60,000 nt of DNA from contig NC_087069.1 of the NCBI RefSeq assembly GCF_963678635.1, positions 43,602,688-43,662,687 on the forward strand. Reading direction: 5' to 3'. The notes beneath the pieces are model-generated. The model saw only the letters and a list, made by a program, of their open reading frames with translations. It ran no database searches and was not told the DNA's origin. Below are positions 45,900 to 57,959 of the stretch, piece by piece. Position numbers and translations under genes: made by a program. Every line of letters begins with the position of its first letter. Position 1 is the stretch's first letter. The DNA is from Symsagittifera roscoffensis. Its lineage: Eukaryota; Xenacoelomorpha; Acoela; Convolutidae.

Positions 45900-47610
45900 T
45901 GACTGTCTACTAAGTGACTGACTCCCCGGCGACTGTTTTCTCAAGTCACGGTCTCCCCAAATTGTTGTATCCAAAGTGACTACATCATCCAATTACCGTC
46001 TCCTGCAAAGAGTGGCTCCTCGAACGAATGTCTCAACATGTGACTGTCTCCTCAAATGTCTCTCTCCTCGGATGACTGTCTAAGTGACTGTCACCTCGGA
46101 ATACTGTCTCCTCAAGCGACTGTTTTTAGGCAGCTGACCCGAATGATCGTTTCCTCAAGTCACAGTCTCCTCAAATTGTTATCTCCAAAGTGACTGTCTC
46201 ATCAAACTAGTGTCTCCTATAATGAATGGGTCATCATATGTCTGTCTCCTCAAGTGAACTGTTTCCTCAAGCGACCGATTCCCCAAATGACAGTCCTCAA
46301 TTGAACGTCTCCTCAAAAGACTGTCTCCTCAAAACATTCTCTCCCCGAGTGACTGTCTCCTCAATTGGCTCTCTCCTCGGATGAGCGTCTCCGCAAGTGA
46401 TTGTTTCATCAAATGACTGTATTCTCAAGTGACTGTTTTTGCACATGACTTTCTCCTAGAATGAATGTCTACTAAAGTGGATGTCTATAAAGTGGCTGAC
46501 TCCACAGTGGCTTTTTCCTCAAGTGAAGTTCTCCTCAAGTGACTGCTTCTCAAGTTACCGTCTCTTCAAGTGACTGTCTCCTCAAGTGACTGCCTTCTCA
46601 AGTGGTTGTCTTCTCAAGTGACCGTCTCATCAATTGACTGTATCCTCAAGTGAACTTTTATTTAGTGACTTTCTCCATAGTGAATCTCTCCCCAATGACT
46701 GTTTTCTCAAGTCACGGTCTCCCCAAATTGTTGTATCCAAAGTGACTACATCATCCAATTACCGTCTCCTGCAAAGAGTGGCTCCTCGAACGAATGTCCC
46801 AACATGTGACTGTCTCCTCAAAAGTCTCTCTCCTCGGATGACTGTCTAAGTGACTGTCACCTCGGAAGACTGTCTCCTCGAGCGACTGTTTTTAGGCAGA
46901 TGACCCGAATGATTGTTTCCTCAAGTCACAGTCTCCTCAAATTGTTATCTCCAAAGTGACTGTCTCATCAAACTAGTGTCTCCTATAATGAATGGGTCAT
47001 CATAAGTATGTCTCCTCAAGTGAACTGTTTCCTCAAGCGACCGATTCCCCAAATGACAGTCCTCAATTGAACGTCTCCTCAAAAGACTGTCTCCTCAAAA
47101 CATTCTCTCTCCGAGTGACTGTCTCCTCAATTGGCTCTCTCCTCGGATGAGCGTCTCCTCAAGTGATTGTTTCATCAAATGACTGTATTCTCAAGTGACT
47201 GTTTTTGCACATGATTTTCTCCTAGAATGAATGTCTACTAAAGTGGATGTGTATAAACTGGCTGACTCCACAGTGGAATTCAAGTGAAATTCTCTTCAAG
47301 TGACTGCTTCACAAGTTACCGTCTCTTCAAGTGACTGTCTCCTCAAGTGACTGCCTTCTCAAGTGGTTGTCTTCTCAAGTGACCGTCTCATCAATTGACT
47401 GTATCCTCAAACGACTGTATCCCCAATTGAACTTCTATTTAGTGACTTTCTCCAAAGTGAATCTCTCCCCAATGACTGTTTCCTCAAGTCAGAGTCTTCT
47501 TAAATTGTTGTCTCCAAAGTGACTGTCTTATCAAACTAGTGTCTCCTCCAAGGAATGGATCCTCAAATGTATGTCTCCTCGAGTGACTGTTTCCTCAAGT
47601 GACTGATTCC
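45900..47610. repeat. Higher-order repeat, about 760 bases, in block B
   Basis: The segment from ACTGTTTTCTCAAGTCACGG through ATCCAAAGTGACTACATCAT and GCACATGAYTTTCTCCTAGA occurs twice, about 45940-46690 and 46695-47440, with few differences. A CT microsatellite (CTCTCTCTCTCTCTCT) lies shortly after at about 47682-47699. Confidence 0.8.
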
Positions 47611-48019
47611 CAAAAATGACAGTCTTCAATTTAATGTGTCCTCAAAACACCGTCTCCTCAAGTGACTGTCTCCTCAAGTGACTCTCTCTCTCTCTCTCTT
47701 CGGATGACTGTCTAATCAAATGACTGTTTCAGAAGACTGTCTCCTCTTATGAATTTTTCCAGGTGACTGACTCCCAGGTGACGGTTTCCTCAAGTCACCA
47801 TCTCCTCAAATCGTTGTTTCCAAAACGATTCTCTCATCAAAGTACTGTCTGCTTTAGTGAATGGATCCTCAAATGTCGGTCTCCTCAAGTGACTGTTTTC
47901 TCAGGTGACTTATTCTCCAAATGACAGTCCTCAATTGAATGTCTCCTCAAGTGACTGTCTCCTCAAGTGATTCTCTCTCCTCGGATGATTGTCTCCTCAG
48001 AAGACTGTCTCCTCAAGTG

Positions 48020-49700
48020 ACTATTTTCAAGCGACTGTCTCACTAAATAACCGTCTCCTCAAGTGACTGATTCCCCAAACGACAGACTTCAATGGAATGT
48101 CTCCTCAAAAGACTGTCTCCTCAAACCTTTCTCTCCCCGAGTGACTGTCTCCTCAATTGGCTCTCTCCTCGGATGACTGTCTCCGCAAGTGATTGTTTCA
48201 TCAAATGAATGTATCCTCAAGTGAAATTTTTCGCACGTGACTTTCTCCTAGAATGAATGTCTACTCAAGTAGATGTTCCAAAATGGCTGAACCCCCAGTG
48301 ACTGTTTCCTCAAGTGAAACTCTCCTCAAGTGACTGCTCCTTAAGTTACTGTCTCCTCAAGTGAATAACTTCTCAAAAGACGGTACCCCCATAGAAATAT
48401 CCCTCAAAAGATTTTGCCCTCAAGTGGCTGTCTCTTCTAAAGACTGTCTCCTCAAGTGTTTGCTTTGTCAAATGGTTGTCTCCTCAAGTGACTGTCTCAT
48501 CAAGTGAATATTTCTTCAAATGACTGTCTCCTCGAGTGACTCTCTCCTCAGATGACTTTCTCCTCAGAAGACTGTCTCCTGAAAAGACTATTTTCAAGCG
48601 TCTGTCTCACTAAATAACCGTCTCCTCAAGTGACTGATTCCCCAAATGACAGTCTTCAATTGAATGTCTCCTCAAAAGACTGTCTCCTCGAACTTTTCTC
48701 TCCCCGAGTGACGGTCTCCTCAATTGGCTCTCTCCTCGGATGACTGTCTCCGCAAGTGATTGTTTCATCAAATGAATGTATCCTCAAGTGAAATTTTTCG
48801 CACGTGACTTTCTCCTAGAATGAATGTCTACTCAAGTGGATGTTCCAAAACGGCTGAACCCCCAGTGACTGTTTCCTCAAGTGAAACTCTCCTCAAGTGA
48901 CTGCTCCTTAAGTTACTGTCTCCTCAAGTGAATAACTTCTCAAAAGACGGTACCCCCATAGAAATATCCCTCAAAATATTTTGCCCTCAAGTGGCTGTCT
49001 CTTCTAATGACTGTCTCCTCAAGTGTTTGCTTTGTCAAATGGTTGTCTCCTCAAGTGACTGTCTCATCAAGTGAATATTTGTTCAAATGACTGTCTCCTC
49101 GAGTGACTCTCTCCTCAGATGACTGTCTCCTCAGAAGACTGTCTCCTGAAAAGACTATTTTCAAGCGTCTGTCTCACTAAATAACCGTCTCCTCAAGTGA
49201 CTGATTCCCCAAATGACAGTCTTCAATTGAATGTCTCCTCAAAAGACTGTCTCCTCGAACCTTTCTCTCCCCGAGTGACGGTCTTCTCAATTGGCTCTCT
49301 CCTCGGATGACTGTCTCCGCAAGTGATTGTTTCATCAAACGAATGTGTCCTCAAGTGAAATTTTTTGCACGTGACTTTCTCCTAGAATGAATGTCTGCTC
49401 AAGTGGATGTCTCCAAATTGGCTGAGTCCCCAGTGACTGTTTCCTCAAGTTAAACTCTCCTCAAGTGACTGCTCCTTCAGTTACTGGCTGCTCAAGTGAC
49501 TAACTTCTCAAAAGACGGTAACCTCATAGAAAAATCCCTCAAAAGATTTAGCCCTCAAGTGGCTGTCTCTTCTAATGACTCTCTCCTCAAGTGTTTGCTT
49601 TGTCAAATGGTTGTCTCCTCAAGTGACTGTCTCATCAAGTGAATATTTCTTCAAATGACTGTTCTCGAGTGACCAATTTCCAAAATGACAGTCCTTAATC
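48020..49700. repeat. Higher-order repeat, about 570 bases, in block B
   Basis: The GTCTCACTAAATAACCGTCT segment recurs at about 48032, 48602 and 49168, with matching sequence to GACGGTACCCCCATAG-type segments. There are three near-identical units. Confidence 0.85.
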
Positions 49701-52700
49701 AAATGTCTCCTCAAGTGACTGTCTCCTCAAAGCACTCTCTCCCCAAGTGACTGTCTCCTCAATTGGTTCTCTCTTCGGATGACTGTGTCCGCAAGTGTTT
49801 GTTTTCTCAAATGACTGTATCCTTAAGTGACTGTTTCCGCACGTGACTTTCTCCTAGAACGAATGTCTATTCAAGTGGATAACTGTAAAGTGGCTGACTC
49901 CACAGTGGCTGTTTCCTCAAGTGAAATTCTTTTTAAGTGACTGCTTCTCAAGTTACCGTCTCCTCAATTGGCTGTCTCATCAAGTGACTGTCTCCCATAG
50001 AAAGGTCCCTCAAATGAATTTTCCCTAGAGTGACCGTCTCTTCAAGTGACTGTCTCCTCGAGTGACTGCCTTCTCAAGTGATTTTCCTCCCAAGTGACCG
50101 TCTAATCAATTGACTGTATTCTCAAACGACTGTCTCCTCGAGTGAAATTCTATTTAGTGACTGTCTCCCTACTGACTGACTCCCCAATTACTGTTTCCTC
50201 AAGTCAGGGTCTCCTCAATTTGTTTTCTCCAAAGTAACTTTCTCATCAAACTAGTGTCTCCTCTAATGAATGGATCCTCAAACGTCGGTCTCCTCATTTG
50301 AATGTCTCCTCGAGTGACTGTTTCCTCAAGTGACTGATTCCCCAAATGATAGTTTTATATTGAATGTCTCCACAAGTGACTGTCTCCCCAAACTATTCCC
50401 TTTAATATGAAGGTCTAATCCAATTAGTGTCTCCTCGAATGGATGTCTCCTCGAAAGTAAATGCGTCCTCAAGTGACTGTCTCATCAAAATAAAGTCATC
50501 TCATGTGACTGTTTTCCTCAAGTGACCGGCTTAAGAGTGACTTTTTCCTCAAGTGACCGGCTTAAGAGTGACTTCCTTTTCAAGTGACTAGCTCAAGAGT
50601 TACTGTCTCCTCAAAACATTTCTTCTTCATTAGACTGTCTTCTCAACTCCGAGTCTACTCATGCGACTATCTCCTCAAGAGACTTTCTCCTCAAATGACT
50701 GTCTCCTCAAATCATTTCTTCTTCATCAGACTGCCTTCTCAAATTTCTGTCTCCTCAGGTGACTGACTTTGGAATGACTTTTTCCTCAATTGACTTCATT
50801 AGACTGTGTTCTCAAATATGTGTCTCCTCCTAAAAAGACTGGCTCAAAAGTGACTGTCTTTTCGAATTATTTCTTCTTCAATAGGCTAACTTCTGAAATT
50901 TTTGTGTACTCAAGCGATTATCTCCTCAAGTGACTTTCTCCTCAAATGACTGGCTTAAGAATGACTTTCTCCTCAAGTGACTGACTCAAGAGTGACTGAA
51001 TCCTCAAATTACTTCTTCGTCATTTGACTGTCTTCTGAAAAAAGTTTTCTCCTCAAGCGGCTATCTCATAAAGTGAATTTTGACTTTCAACTCAAGTGAC
51101 TAGCTTAAGAATTGTTTTCTCCTAAAAAGACTGGCTCAAAAGTGACTGCTTTTTTTTGTTCTCAAGCGATTATCTCCTCAAAAGACTTTCTCCTAAAATG
51201 ACGGGCTTAAGGGTGACTGGCTCAAGAGTGACTGTCTCCTCGAACTATTTCCTCTTCATTAGACGGTCTTTTGAAATTAATGTCTACTCAAGCGACTATC
51301 TCCTCAAGTGACTTTTCTCCTAACGTGACTGGCCTAGGAGTGACTTTATCCTCAAGTGACTGGCTTAAGTTAAGAGTGAAAGTCTCCTCGAATAATTTTT
51401 TCTTCATTAGACTTTTACAATCTTTTTTCTCCTCAAGCGACTATCTCCTCAAGTGACGGTCTCCTCGAATAATTTCTTCTTTATTAGGTTGTTTTCTCAA
51501 ATATGTGTCTCTTCAGGCGACTATTTCCTCAAGTGACTTTCTTCTCCAGTGACTGGCTTAAGAGTGATGTTCTCCTAAAGTGACCGACTCAAGAGTGACT
51601 GTCTCCTCTAACTAATTCCTTTTCATTAAACGGTCTTATGAAACTTTTGTCTACTCAGGCGACCATCTCCTCAAGTGACTTTCACCTAAAGTGACTGGCC
51701 TGGAAGAATTTTTTCCTCAAGTGATTGGCTTAAGTTAAGAGTGACTGTCTTCTCAAATAATTTCGTCTTCATTAGACTTTTTCAAACTTTTGTCTCCTCA
51801 AGCGACTATCTCCTCAAGTGACTGTCTCCTCGAACTATTTCTTCTTCATTAGACGGTCTTATGAAATTTTTGTCTACTTAAGCGACCATCTCCTCAAGTG
51901 ACTTTCTCATTTTCTCCTAAAGTGACTGGCTTAGGAGTGACTTTTTCCGCGAGTGACTGGCTTCAGATTGATTGAATCCTCAATCTATTTCTTCATCATT
52001 AGACTGTTCTCCTCAAGCGGCTATCTCATCAAGTGAATTTCGACTTTCGCCTCAAGTGACTAGCATGAGTCTTATTTTCTCCTAAAAAGACTGGCCTAGA
52101 AGTGACTGTCTCCTCAAATAATTTCTTCTTCATAAGACTTTTTCAAACTTTAATCTCCTCAAGCGACTATTTCCTCAAGTGACTGTCTCCTCTAATAATT
52201 TCTTCTTCATTGAACAGTTTTCTCAAATATGTGTCTCCTCAAGCGACTATCTCCTCAAGTGACTTTCTCATCAAATGACTGGCTTAAGAGTGACTTTCTC
52301 CTCAAGTGGCTGGCTCAAGAGTGACTGTCTCCTCGAATATATTCATCTGCATTAGACTGTGTTCTCAAATATGTGTCTCCTCAGGCGACTGTCTCCTCAA
52401 GTGAATTTCTCCTCCAGTGACTGGCTTAAGAGTGACTTTCTCCTTAAAAGATTGGTTTAAAAGTGACTGTCTTCTCGAACTATTTCCTCTTTATTCGACG
52501 ATCTTATGAAATTTTTGTCTTCTCAAGCGACTGTCTCCTCAAGTGACTTCTTCTTCAAGTGACTGGCTTAAAAATGCTTTTCTCCTAAAGTGATTGGCTT
52601 TAGAGTGACTGTCTCCTTGAACTATTTCTTCTTCATCGGACTGTCTTCTCACACTTTTGTCTCCTCAAGCGGCTATCTCATCAAGTGAATTTCGACTTTC

Positions 52701-53195
52701 ACCTCAAGGGACTAGCTTAAGACTTACTTTCTCCTAAAATGACTGGCCTAAAAGTGACTGTCTCCTCAAATAATTTCTTCTTCAATAGACTTTTTCAAAC
52801 TTTAGTCTCCTCAAGCGACTATTTCCTCAAATGACTGTCTCCTCGAATAATTTCTTCTTCATTAGACTGTGTTCTCAAATTTTTGTCAAAATTCTGCTTC
52901 AAGTGGCTGGCTCAAGAGTGACTGTATCCTCAAGTAATTTCGTCTTCATCTCAAAATTTCGGCTTTCTCAAAATTCTGTCAAAATTCTGTCTCAAGTGAC
53001 TAGCTCAAGAGTGACTGTATCTTCAAGTAATTTCGTCTTCATTAGTCTGTCTTCTCAAATATGTGTCTCCTAAGGCGACTTCCTCCTCCAGTGACTGGCT
53101 TAAGAGTGACGACTTTCTCCTCAAGTGACTGGCTCAAGAGTGACTGTCTCCTCAAATCATTTCGTCTGCATCAGACTGCCTTCTCAAAATTCTGT

Positions 53196-53255
53196 CTCCT
53201 CAAGCGACTTGAGGAGAAAGTCACTTGAGGAGACGGTCACTTGAGGAGACAGTGA
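53196..53255. repeat. Hairpin block within the array, copy 2
   Basis: The same sequence and inverted-unit structure as 44390-44451. Here it is followed by array sequence (ATACTGTCTCCCTAAGTGAA), not by single-copy DNA. Confidence 0.9.
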
Positions 53256-54653
53256 TACTGTCTCCCTAAGTGAATTTCTCCTCAAGAGATTGGCTTTAGA
53301 ATGACTTTTCCTCAACTGACTGGCTTAAGAGTGAATGTCTCCTCAAACTATTTCGTCTTCATCGGACTGTCTTCTCACACTTTTGTCTCAAGCGACTATC
53401 TCCTCAAGTGACTTCTTCTTCAAGTGACTGGCTTAAGAATGCTTTTCTCCTAAAGTGATTGGCTTTAGAGTGACTGTCTCTTCTCACACTTTTGTCTCCT
53501 CAAGCAGCTATCTCATCAAGTGAATTTCGACTTTCACCTCAAGGGACTAGCTTAAGACTTACTTTCTCCTAAAATGACTGGCCTAAAAGTGACTGTCTCC
53601 TCAAATAATTTCTTCTCCAATAGACTTTTTCAAACTTTAGTCTCCTCAAGCGACTTTTTCCTCATGTGACTGTCTCCTCGAATAATTTCTTCTTCATTAG
53701 ACTGTGTTCTCAAATATGTGTCTCCTCAAGCGACTATCTCCTCAAGTGACTTTCTCCTCCATTGACTGGCTTAAGAGTGACTTCCTCCTTAAGTGATTGG
53801 CTTAAGAGTGACTGCCTCCTCGAACTATTTTTTCTTCATTAGACGGTCTTCTAAAATTTTTGACCACTCAAGCGACCATCTTCTTTCCACAAGTGACTTT
53901 CTTCTAAATTGACTGGCCTAGGAGTGACTTTTTCCTCGAGTGACTGGCTTAAGTTAAGAGTGACTGTCTCCTCAACTACTTCTTCTTCATCAGACTGTCT
54001 TCTGAAACGTTTTTCTTTTCAAGTGGCTGTCTCATCAAGCGATTTTGGACTTTCACCTCAAGTGAATGGCTTAAGAGTTACTTTCTCTTAAAATGACAGG
54101 TTTGAAAGTGACTGTTCCTCGAGTTAGTTCTTCTTCATTGGACTAACTTCTGAAATTTTTTATCTACTCAAGCGATTATCTCCTCGAGTGACTTCCTCCT
54201 CAAGTGACTGGCTTAAGAGTGAAGACTTTCTCCTCAAAAGACTAGCTCAAGAGTAACTGTATCCTCAAGTAATTTCGTCTTCATTAGTCTGTCTTCTCAA
54301 ATATGTGTCTCCTCAGGCGACTTCCTCCTCAAAAGACTGGCTTAAGAGTGACGACTTTCTCCTCAAGTGACTGGCTCAAAAGTGACTGTCTCCTCAAATC
54401 ATTTCTTCTGCATCAGACTGCCTTCTCAAAATTTTGTGAAAATTCTGCTTCAAGTGACTGGCTCAAGAGTGACTGTATCCTCAAGCAATTTCGTCTTCAT
54501 TAGTCTGTTATCTCAAATATGTGTCTCCTCAGGCGACTTCCTCCTCAAGCGACTGGCTTAAGAGTGACGACTTTCTCTTCAAGTGACTGGCTCAAGAGTG
54601 ACTGTCTCCTCAAATCATTTTGTCTGCATCAGACTGCCTTCTCAAAATTCTGT

Positions 54654-54713
54654 CTCCTCAAGCGACTTGAGGAGAAAGTCACTTGAGGAGACGGTCACTT
54701 GAGGAGACAGTGA
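54654..54713. repeat. Hairpin block within the array, copy 3
   Basis: The same structure again, followed by ACTGTCTCCCTAAGTGAA as in copy 2. Copies 2 and 3 are about 1458 bases apart and lie in a duplicated 1.4 kb segment. Confidence 0.9.
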
Positions 54714-56415
54714 GACTGTCTCCCTAAGTGAATTTCTCCTCAAGTGATTGGCTTTAGAATGACTTTTCCTCAACTGACTGGCTTAAGAGTGAATGTCTCC
54801 TCAAACTATTTCGTCTTCATCGGACTGTCTTCTCACACTTTTGTCTCAAGCGACTATCTCCTCAAGTGACTTCTTCTTCAAGTGACTGGCTTAAGAATGC
54901 TTTTCTCCTAAAGTGATTGGCTTTAGAGTGACTGTCTCCTTGAATTTTTTCTTCTTCATCGGGCTGTCTTCTCACACTTTTGTCTCCTCAAGCGGCTATC
55001 TCATCAAGTGAATTTCGACTTTCACCTCAAGGCACTAGCTTAAGACTTACTTTCTCCTAAAATGACTGGCCTAAAAGTGACTGTCTCCTCAAATAATTTC
55101 TTCTTCAATGGACTTTTTCAAACTTTAGTCTCCTCAAGCGACTATTTCCTCATGTGACTGTCTCCTCGATTGACTGGCTTAAGAGTGACTTCCTCCTTAA
55201 GTGATTGGCTTAAGAGTGACTGCCTCGCCGAACTATTTCCTCTTCATCAGACGGTCTTATAAAATTTTTGACTACTCAAGCGACCATCTCCACAAGTGAC
55301 TTTCTCCTAAATTGACTGGTTAGGAGTGACTTTTTCCTCGAGTGACTGGCTTGAGTTAAGAGTGACTGTCTCCTCAACTACTTCTTCTTCATCAGACTGT
55401 CTTCTGAAACGTTTTTTTTCCACAAGCGGCTATCTCATCAAGCGATTTTGGACTTTCACCTCGAGTGAGTGGCTTAAGAGTTACTTTCTCCTAAAATTAC
55501 AGACTTAAAAGTGACTGTCTCCTCGAGTTAGTTCTTCTTCATTAGGCTGTCTTCTGAAACTTTTGTCTACTCAAGCTACCATCTCCTCAAGTGACTGGCT
55601 TAAGAGTGACTTTTTCCTCAAGTGATTTTCTCTTCAAATGACTGGCTTAAGAGTGACTTTCTCCTCAAGTGACTGGCTCAAGAGTGACTCTCTCCTCAAG
55701 TAATTTCGTCTTCATTAGTCTGTCTTCTCAAATATGTGTCTTCTCAGGCAACTATATCCTCAAGTGACTAGCTTAACAGTGACTTTTCCTAAAGTGGTTG
55801 GATTAAGAGTGACTTTTTCCTCGAACTATTTCCTCTTAATTAGACTGTCTGATGAAAATTTTGTCTACTCAAGCGACCATCTCCTCAAGTGACTGGCTTA
55901 AGAGGGAATTTTTCCTCAAGTGACTGGCTTAAGAGTGACTGAATCCTCAAATTATTTCTTCGTCATTTGACTGTCTTCTCAAAAATATTTTTCTCCTCAA
56001 GCGGCTGTCTCATAAAGTGAATTTCGACTTTCGCCTCAAGTGACTAGCTTAAGACTTATTTTTTCCTGAAAAACAGGCTTAAATGTGACTGTCTCCTCGA
56101 ATTATTTCTTTTTCAGTAGGTTGTCTTCTGAAATTTTTGTGTACTCAATCGATTATCTCCTCAAGTGACTTTCTCCTCAAATGACGGGCTTAAGAGTGAC
56201 TGGCTCAAGAGTGACTATCTCCTCGAACTATTTCCTCTTCATTAGACGGTCTTATGAAATTGTTGTCTACTCAAGCGACCATCTCCTCAAGTGACTTTCT
56301 CCTAACGTGACTGGCTCAAGTGACTGTCTTAAGTTAAGAGTGAAAGTCTCCTCGAATTATTTCTTCTTCATTAGACGGTCTTATGAAATTGTTGTCTTTT
56401 GTTGTCTTTCGCTTA

Positions 56416-57700
56416 AGTTCATTAAAAAACCTTTGTTAATAAATATAGGTTTACAAAGTAATGTTTTCATTGCCCTTAAACATGTCTTCATGTACTATCT
56501 GAGAAATTTATTGTTACAAAATTGTTACAAATAAAAATCAACTTCAATTATTTTTTTTGTTAACAAAAGCAATTTAAATTTTTTTAAAATGTTTTGACTA
56601 AGTATTTTTGTCTGCTTTTCTCTTGAGCTCCGTTTGCGCAGAACTATACTTCAATTTACATTACTTTTAGTCAGTGACAGAATGCTCGTGTATAAAATGT
56701 TTTCTACTTCTTTTTAATCTTTGTAGGGAACTATAAAACCAATTGGAAAGTACGCGTGCGGATTTTCAAGGGATCAGCAACCGCTAAAAGCTCTTTTTTT
56801 TCAAAATTGCGAACGTTTATAGCTGGAGTCTTTTCGGTTCTTCATCGTCAATTCTTAGAAACGTTTTTGGCGCCATTTTCGTAGAAATCGTAACTTCTTC
56901 TTTGCAAATAATATTTTCAACAACATGTAAGATTTTCTCGTGGAAAACAAAAACCAGTCAATCTAATTAAATTTCACTATTTTGTTATTGACCTTTACTA
57001 ATTCGAATCACTACCTTAACACTAATTTGTTTGTGCATGATTCTGTGGACTTTTTGGGAATTGAAATCTTGCAAACAATTTTGATGGAGAAAATGCTCCT
57101 AAATTTTAGATCAATTTTAGCCTCAATTTTTGTGGAAAAAACCAATGAAGTTCCTTTACAGACCTTTTATTAGGTAATCGGGCTCTGTGTTTACCCCCCT
57201 AAACTGCATTTAAGGGAAAAAAACGGGTTCTTTTGTCTCCAGCAAAGTGACTCATTCAATGGATTTCAATTCTAATATTTAGTGTCTGACTTTTTTGTCT
57301 TCGTTTTTATTCTCACTTTTAAAAAAAATAATTTTTATTCTTACTTTACGTTTGATCTATTTTTACAAAAAACATTTGATCCCATTTTTGCGGTTGAGCA
57401 ATTTAAGTTACAATTGAAAAAAATCAATCAGTGTCGTTTTTATAAGACAAGAGCTCAATAAACTTCTATACTGAGAAGAAAGGCATCAATTATCGAGACA
57501 AACTTGCTATCATTTTTCATTTTTACAATCATTGAGCCCGTTTTATCGACAATTGGGCAATCAGCGAACACCATTACAAAACAAGAGGCTGAAATCTTGA
57601 CCAATTTTGACTTGGATTATGAAAGCGGCGAATTGTACATCAGGTGGAAATTTTCTCAATTATTACTATTGCAACTTTCCTTTGATACGAATTTCAAGAT
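56416..57700. other. AT-rich flank; one doubtful plus-strand frame
   Basis: The array ends at GTCTTTTGTTGTCTTTCGC. A plus-strand frame at 57504-57731 starts with a hydrophobic stretch (MLSFFIFTIIEPVL, signal-peptide-like) and reads to GELYIR before an AG|GTGGAAATTTT that could be a splice donor. It might be a first exon, but it overlaps the possible continuation of the minus-strand receptor and has no recognised family. Confidence 0.35.
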
Positions 57701-57708
57701 AAATTTAC

Positions 57709-57948
57709 CTGATACGAAGTATTTTCCATGAAATCAATCATGACAAACAGAGGCACTGACGCACTTAGCAACAAAACTACAGCATACATCCATTTTCTTC
57801 GATAACTGGTTAAGATTTGGTCCGCGCGAGTTCCAAGTGCTATTTTAATGTACCGTTCAAAAGCAACGGCCAACGTTATCAATGCTTGAGACCAGAAAGA
57901 CGAGATATCAAGGCATAATCTCAACCCAACAGAACCCATGTAAAGTTG
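57709..57948 (-). CDS. Exon of a rhodopsin-like (serpentine) receptor, partial
   Basis: Eighty codons on the minus strand encode QLYMGSVGLRLCLDISSFW, then LITLAVAFERYIKIALGTRA, then a second hydrophobic helix (RRKWMYAVVLLLSASVPL) and MIDFMENTSYQ. This is the arrangement from the top of helix 3 (with a Cys) through an E-R-Y motif in the DRY position, intracellular loop 2 and helix 4 of a class A-type receptor. The exon ends at ATCAG|GTAAATTT (57708-57701), a strong nematode-style donor. The upstream limit is less clear: AATTAAG before 57948 is a possible acceptor, and an in-frame stop lies about 30 bases further upstream. Neither helices 1-2 nor 5-7 were recognised on either side, so this may be an isolated exon or a gene relic. 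Ligand and subfamily cannot be named. Confidence 0.55.
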
Positions 57949-57959
57949 CTTAATTTTTT

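Larger units (their letters stand above)
42361..56415. repeat. 14 kb minisatellite array, 16-base basic unit
   Basis: The basic unit is CTCCTCAAGTGACTGT (16 bases), repeated with many point variants for 14 kb. Two block types are visible. Type A (42361-44450 and about 50510-56415) mixes the unit with ACTGGCTTAAGAGTGACTT, CTCAAATATGTGTCTCCTC and ATTTCTTCTTCATTAGACTG. Type B (about 44786-50500) is closer to pure 16-base units with CCCCAAATGACAGTC, CAAATTGTTGTCTCC and similar variants. Higher-order repeats exist: about 383 bases near 43.0-44.1 kb, about 760 bases near 45.9-47.6 kb, and about 570 bases near 48.0-49.6 kb. Because 16 is not a multiple of three, translation repeats every 48 bases. 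No frame exceeds about 85 residues, so the array is non-coding. The top strand is pyrimidine-rich. Confidence 0.95.

Noticed and set aside
34500-56415. CRISPR array or integron-like repeat cluster
   Set aside because: Units are contiguous and degenerate with no unique equal-length spacers, and the surroundings are eukaryotic.
43946-56534. Many plus-strand frames of 60-85 residues rich in VTVSSS, DCLLK and FFIRL motifs
   Set aside because: They are translations of the 16-base repeat, which repeats in protein every 48 bases. None is long, and starts and stops follow the repeat variants.
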